Positions 1 through 6,100 of a stretch of 8,652 nucleotides of DNA are shown piece by piece (positions within the stretch are counted from its first letter, which is position 1; every line of letters begins with the position of its first letter). Location of the stretch: contig JASEGY010000126.1 of the NCBI GenBank assembly GCA_030019105.1, forward strand, positions 1 through 8,652. Direction: 5' to 3'. The notes beneath the pieces are model-generated. The model was not told where the DNA came from, did no database searches, and was given only the letters and a program-made list of their open reading frames with translations. Source of the DNA: a bacterium. GTDB taxonomy: Bacteria; UBA9089; JASEGY01. Both the position numbers and the translations under genes were made by a program.

Positions 1-134
1 CTTGCCAACCTATTGTGTTTCAAAAGCTTCGGCTTAACTTAATGGCAGTGGGGCGTTGCCCTGGGCTAGCGTATTTTGCCCCTTTGGGGCGGATATGCCT
101 TGGCAAGACATCATTCCCATTGAACGGACCCAGT
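1..134 (+). repeat. Left arm of a long inverted repeat (structured intergenic repeat)
   Basis: This stretch matches the reverse complement of 8492-8626 with 5 mismatches (left positions 30, 61, 69, 71, 107) and one single-base gap (after 104), about 96% identity. Similarity fades after 134. The arm contains short hairpins: AAGC-TTCG-GCTT at 24-35, GGGC-GTT-GCCC at 51-61 and GCCCC-TTT-GGGGC at 78-90. CTTGCCAA at 1-8 pairs with TTGGCAAG at 100-107, so bases 1-107 could close into one branched fold. The reading frame of the downstream gene can be opened back to a GTG at 15 inside this arm. The gap between the arms shifts that frame and no ribosome binding site precedes it, so I treat the arm as non-coding. 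The window begins at its first base, so its true outer boundary is unknown. It could be a dispersed intergenic element of REP or MITE type; no mobilising enzyme is visible. Confidence 0.9.
78..90. other. GCCCC-TTT-GGGGC hairpin in the left arm
   Basis: This is a perfect 5-bp stem with a 3-base loop, preceded by TATTTT. It is identical in the right arm and is the strongest single stem of the repeat. No T-run follows it on either strand, so it is not a canonical intrinsic terminator. Confidence 0.6.
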
Positions 135-172
135 GCCCTATTTATGGCCGCGCTGAGTATAAATGACCAACC

Positions 173-181
173 GAGGAGGAG
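173..181 (+). promoter_or_regulatory. Shine-Dalgarno sequence of the giant surface protein gene
   Basis: GAGGAGGAG lies 7 bases upstream of the ATG at 189, which is near-ideal complementarity and spacing. It decides the start. In-frame starts further upstream (ATG at 144, GTG at 15) lack such a site and would place extra residues ahead of an obvious signal peptide. I could not find a convincing sigma-70 promoter between the repeat arm and this site. TTGAAC at 120-125 and TATAAA at 158-163 are each suggestive but lie too far apart to pair. Confidence 0.85.
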
Positions 182-188
182 ATTTCTA

Positions 189-3100
189 ATGAGACGATTA
201 GGGTGCTTTATTTTAATTCTTTTAGCCTGTTTAATCTGGGCCGATAAGGATGCCAGGGCTGCGATCCAGACAGCTCTTACTTCTCCAGCGGATAGCCATA
301 ATACGGTTTCGGCTGTGCCTACCTTTACCTGGGCGGCTGTGGGAACTGATTCACCCGCGACACGGTATCTCTTTCAGTTGGCTACTGACGCCACCTTTGG
401 GATTGTCAGGCGGAGCGCTGAGGTTGACACCTATACCTTTAGCCATACCCTCTCTTACAGTGACACTGACTCCCTCACGGGAACCTATTACTGGCGGGTT
501 CTGGGTGATAATACCCCCAGCACGGAATCCAGACGGATCACCTTTTCATTACCAACGCTTACCTGTCCGGCCAATGGGGCTAATACCACCAGTCAAAGGA
601 TTACCTTGATCTGGTCAGAGATAACCGGCGTCGATACTTACTCTATCGAGATAGATGGCGCCAGTACACCCTCGCAAACCATCATTTCGGATACTTACTA
701 TGTGTACGCCCCTGCTTTAAATAACGATGTCTATACATGGCGAATCCAGGCTTATAAAAATGGGACTCCCTACACTAATTGGAGCAGCGCCTGGACTTTT
801 ACCATCCAATCTATCACGCTCATTACCCCTACCAACGGGAGTCAAACTACCAGTCAAACACCGCTCTTTGACTGGGATAATGTGTCCGGGCTGGATGCTT
901 CGGATAGTTACCAGCTTCAGATAGCCACCAACAATACTTTTGGGGCAACCACGGTAGATACTACTTTCTCTGCGGCTGTTTCCTCTTTTACCCCAAGTAC
1001 TAACCTATCCGAAGGAACCTACTTCTGGCGCGTAAAAGGCCTTGATGATAACGACACCCTTAACACCAACTGGAGCGATATCCGGTATGTCATCATCGAC
1101 ACAGTGGCCGGGGCACCGGATACGCCTACTCTCACTGCTCCGGCCAATGGGATCTGCACTAACAGCGGCCGGCCCCTCTTCCAATGGTCAAATGTGGCTG
1201 ATGAAGGTTTCTACACCATTCAGATCAGCACCGATCAAAGCTTCCCCGCCAGCCCCGCTACGATAAGCGATACCACGGCGGCGGATGTTACCTCCTGCAC
1301 CCCGTCATCTGCCCTGAATGAAGCTACCTACTACTGGCGGGTCAGGGCGCATGATAACAGTAACGATGATCTGGTCAGCAATTGGAGTACTGTCTGGAAG
1401 GTAACGGTTGATTCTACCGCCCCTTCCGTGCCGGGTCTATCTTCACCGGATAGTGGAAGCTGGGTCGCCCAGGCCCAACCTACTTTCTCCTGGACGAATG
1501 TGTCCGGCCTTGATTACAGCCTCCAGATCAGTACCAGTGATACCGGAGATTTTGGCGCAGGCTACTTAGTGGCACTGACCGGGAATACAGGGCTGACCGG
1601 TTCTTCTTACACCTCCACTACTCCCCTGACTGAAAATGACACCTACTACTGGCGGCTGATAGCCACTGACTGTGCCGATAACACCAACACCTCAACCCTG
1701 TGGTGGTTTGGGATAGATACCACTGCCCCCACTATGCCGGCTGATCTTTCTGATACGCCTAATGATGGCGACTGCATCCCCAATTCCACCTATTCTTTTG
1801 TCTGGAATGCAGCCTCTGACAGCACGACGATCACATATCACTTTGAGATTGATACAGAAGGCACTTTCTCGGCCCCGCTGACTGCTTCAGCTTACAATCT
1901 GACGGTTCGCACCAAAACCCTCACCCTGGGGGATGGAACTTATTACTGGCGGGTAAGGGCTAAGGACGCGGCCGGAAATGTAAGCAGTTGGATGATGCAA
2001 ACCGTAACTATCGATGCCGCCTTCCCAACCGCGCCAATCGCAGTTTATCCCACTATGGCAAGTTTGATTAATGACACCACTCCGCTCTTTGATTGGCAGG
2101 ATGTGACCGAGCTTAATTTTACTAAATATACTATCCAGGTGGGCACCGGTTCAACCTTAACCGGAGGCATTATCATCAACGATACTACTTCATTGACCTC
2201 CCGAACAACCTCTGCTTATCAATACACCGGCACGAACCTCCTGGATGGGACCATTTATTCCTGGCGAATCGAAGTTATTGACTGTGCCGGTAATACCACC
2301 GTAGGCTCCATCTGGACCTTTACCATTGATACCACTGATCCGCCGGATGCTGAGATCCCTGCTTCGCTGGGAAACCCCACCCTGACTAATGACTCTACGC
2401 CGAGCTTAGACTGGAATGACGCCGATACAATCGGGGAAGCGGGCGCTCTTAGCTATCGTCTCGAGATAGATGATGCCACTGATTTCCTTACCCCTGTCCT
2501 TACCGGGACGGTCGATGTATCTAATTATACCTTAACCGTCGCCCTTTCCGATGGTCTTTATTACTGGCGGGTAATCAGTATCGATGCGGCCGGAAACGAG
2601 AGTGCCGGAAGCATCTTCCAGATGCTGAGCATTGACACTCTGCCCCCGGATGAACCACCGGCTTTGATCTGGCCGCCGCAACACGAGGAGACGGTTACCA
2701 ATGATAACACCCCCACCCTGCAATGGCGAGCAGTAACCGGGGCAACCGAATACGGTCTTCAGGTAGATAATAACCCGGATTACTCTTCCCCGGTCATTAA
2801 TATCACCAGACCAGGTGGGACAACAAGTTATACGGTGACGGAACCCCTGGCGGACGGGACCTATTACTGGCGGATGCGGGCCAAAGACGGGGCCGGAAAC
2901 TGGACCGGCTGGATTCAGGTCAATGCCTCTCCGGGATCCTTTACCATCGACACGATTGCCCCTGATGCCCCGGCTCTTATCTCTCCGAATAACTACAGCC
3001 GGATCAAAGATCAGACACCTTTCTTTGATTGGTCGGATGTGACCGATAATGATAATGTCTGCGATACGATTTACTACATCATTCAGGTGGACAGCGGGCC

Positions 3101-6100
3101 AACCTTTGGTTCTTCGATTATGTTCAGTAATGACCCGGCAGACACGCCCTATTATTACCCCAACTTTTTTGCCGGGTCCGGTTGTATTTTTACTTTCCTG
3201 GGAGAAGGAACTTACTACTGGCGGATAGCCGCCAGGGACGAGGCAGATAATACCAGTGCCTGGAGTGAGGCATGGCAATTTGTGCTCGATATCTCACCCC
3301 CTTCAGCCCCGAGCCTTGTCTCTCCGGATGACAACAGCTATCTGTCGAATAACAAGCCGGCTTTTGACTGGTCTGATGTAACTGGAGCCACCTATACCAT
3401 TCAGGTAGATGACAACCGGGATTTTTCTTCTCCTGAGCTTAATGTGAGCGGGCTGTCTCTTTCCAGTTACACCCCGCAGACACCCTTAAGTGACGGCAGA
3501 TATTACTGGCGGGTCAAGGCCCATGAGCCGGCCACCAATCAAACGGCCTGGAGCACTGAGACCTTTGAATTGGTTATCGATACTGTGCCCGCCGATGGCG
3601 AGGTCTTTCCTATCCTGCTGACCCCGGAGGACAAGGCCAACATAAACACTCAACGGCCAACCCTTGAGTGGAAGGCAGTAGCTGATCCGTCTCAGGTCAC
3701 CTATCATATCCAGGTGGCTAAGACCTCAGGGTTTTATAACCTCGAAATAAATAACAGCGAAAACACCAGGACTTATCATACCGCCACAACAAACTTAGAT
3801 GAAGGAACCCATTACTGGCGGGTAGTCGCCACTGATGCCGCCACCAATAAGAGTCATGCCAGTGTCACCTTTAGCTTTACCGTTGATGTGACTGCCCCTG
3901 GTACACCCAGTTTAGCCTCTCCGGATGATGGAAGTTCTATCAGCGACGTTACCCCGGCCTTTGACTGGCAGGATGCCCTGGGGGCCTCATCCTACGTGAT
4001 TGAGATAGACCAGGATGATGATTTTTACTCCCCCCTTTTGCAGGTCACGGTAGATGTCTCTGGTTACACCTCCGGCTTAGAGTTAGAAAATGGAAGGACC
4101 TATTATTGGCGGGTCAAGGCCATTGATGCCGCCGGCAATGAGAGCGGTTTTTCTGATGTCCGGAGTGTGCGGATCAGCTCGACTTATATTAACCGCGTTA
4201 ATGGGGTCGTAAAGGAATATGCCGTGACCGGTCAAGAAACATGGAAGGCGGAAAATAGTCCCTTTATTGTAGAAGATAACTTAGTCATAAACGAAAATGC
4301 TCATTTGACCATCGAACCGGGGGTAGTCATAAAATTCACTTCCGGGGCTGACCTCAAACTTACGGTCAAGGGGAGACTGACCGCCGCAGGAACTCAGACT
4401 AACCGGATAGTTTTTACCTCTTATAACATTAACGCCTGTTTTCCGAATCCCTGCCCGCCGGCCCCTTGTGATTGGCGGGGGATCATCTTTACGGATGAAA
4501 GCAGTGATTCATCGATCTTGAGCTACTGCGATATATTCTATGCCGGTTCCAAAAATGATGTAAAGAAAGATAATATCGAAATCCGTTCTGCTTCGCCGGC
4601 TATTAGCTATTGCCGCATATCTAAGGGCTGCGGCTATGGAATCTATGCCCGGGGCAATTCCCATCCCAATATCTCAGGATGCGAGATCACGGATAATAAT
4701 TTGAGCGGCATACTCTTTGAAGTTCCCAGCGGACCCCTGGCCGTAACTAACTGTACTATTAGCTACAACGAGGGGTGGGGGATTGAAAATCCGGGCCATC
4801 CGCTGACCGGAAATACAACTGCCCTGTCTGTCTCCGGATGTATTATCTCAGCCAATGCCTCAGGGGGAATCTACACTACGGCCTCATCTTCTGAAACGAT
4901 CGTGAACAACCAAATCAAAGATAACCTGGGCTGGGCCGTCCGGAAAGGCAGCCACTCAAATGCCTCTATCGGTGGCTATGTGATCAAGGATAATGACATT
5001 TCCGGGAATAACAACAACGGCATCTACCTGACTGAGCCGAAACACAACCTGAATACTACCTGGTATAAAAATTGGAATAATTTTAAGGACATCCCGGCGC
5101 CTATCTATTTTGATTGGGTGACGGTCGATACCGGAGTAACTTTAACCATTGATTCCGGCGTGGTGGTCAAGATCAATACGAAACTGATCATCAAGGGGAC
5201 ACTAAAGGCGAATGGAACCGGCACAAGCCGGAAGGAAGGGATTGTCTTTACCTCTTATCGGGATGACGATGCCGGCGGAGATACCAATCATGATGGGGAC
5301 ACCGATGGTCAAAAGGGAGATTGGGATTTCGTCCAGATGAATAATGCCTCAAATAGCTCTATTCTGACCTACTGCACCCTTCGCTATTCCGATTATGGTC
5401 TGGAGTTGACCGGCACCTCGCCCACTATCCGGGATTCCATCTTTGAAGAAAACACCTACCGGGCTATTGGCTGCAAGAATAGGTCATCTCCGACCATTAC
5501 CGGAAATAACTTTCGCAACAATGGCGGCTTTGACCCCCATTCTCTGGATGGGGGGGTCATTACCACCCTGGGGTACGATGCGGCTAAACCAACTATTACC
5601 AACAACCAATTCATTAATAACAGCAATAATTACCCCATTCTCATTACGGCTGACAATGCCGGCCGGATAAGCGGCAATACCATGCAGGGCAACACCTATA
5701 ATGCCATTCGCATTCAGGAAATAGCGGCCGATGCGGGCGTAGATACCGATGTTACCTGGGTTGAAACAGCCGCGCCTTTCCTATTAGCGGAAGGAACCAG
5801 GGTGGGAACAAGAATAGACACCCTTTCCTTAGCTCCTAAGTTGAAGATCCAATCCGACGTGATCATCAAGACTATTGGCGCGATCAAGATAGATACCGGC
5901 TATTTTACGGCTGACGGGGCTGTCTTTACTTCGTATCTTGATGATTCGGCCGGGGGTGACACCAACGGCGATGGTGATGCCACCACCCCGGCGGCCAATA
6001 ATTGGAGTGGGATTCTGTTTTCTAAATACAGCCTGACTTCTTCCCTCCAGGATTGCACCATTCGGTACGCCAACGCCGGGATAGGACTTACCTCTGCTTC

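Noticed and set aside
120..163. Possible promoter with TTGAAC (120-125) and TATAAA (158-163)
   Set aside because: The spacing of about 32 bases is far beyond the usual 16-18. Alternative -10 candidates near 139-146 are weak, so no promoter is annotated.
2532..3278. A 248-codon open frame on the minus strand
   Set aside because: It is fully antisense to modules 8-10 of the giant protein. Its translation has no recognisable domain or plausible composition, and the + frame is clearly the coding one.
5262..5320. The Asp-rich loop of beta-helix block 2 as another dockerin or EF-hand domain
   Set aside because: The DxNxDGD pattern resembles a calcium loop, but it lacks the paired helix and the second repeat and sits inside a beta-helix block.
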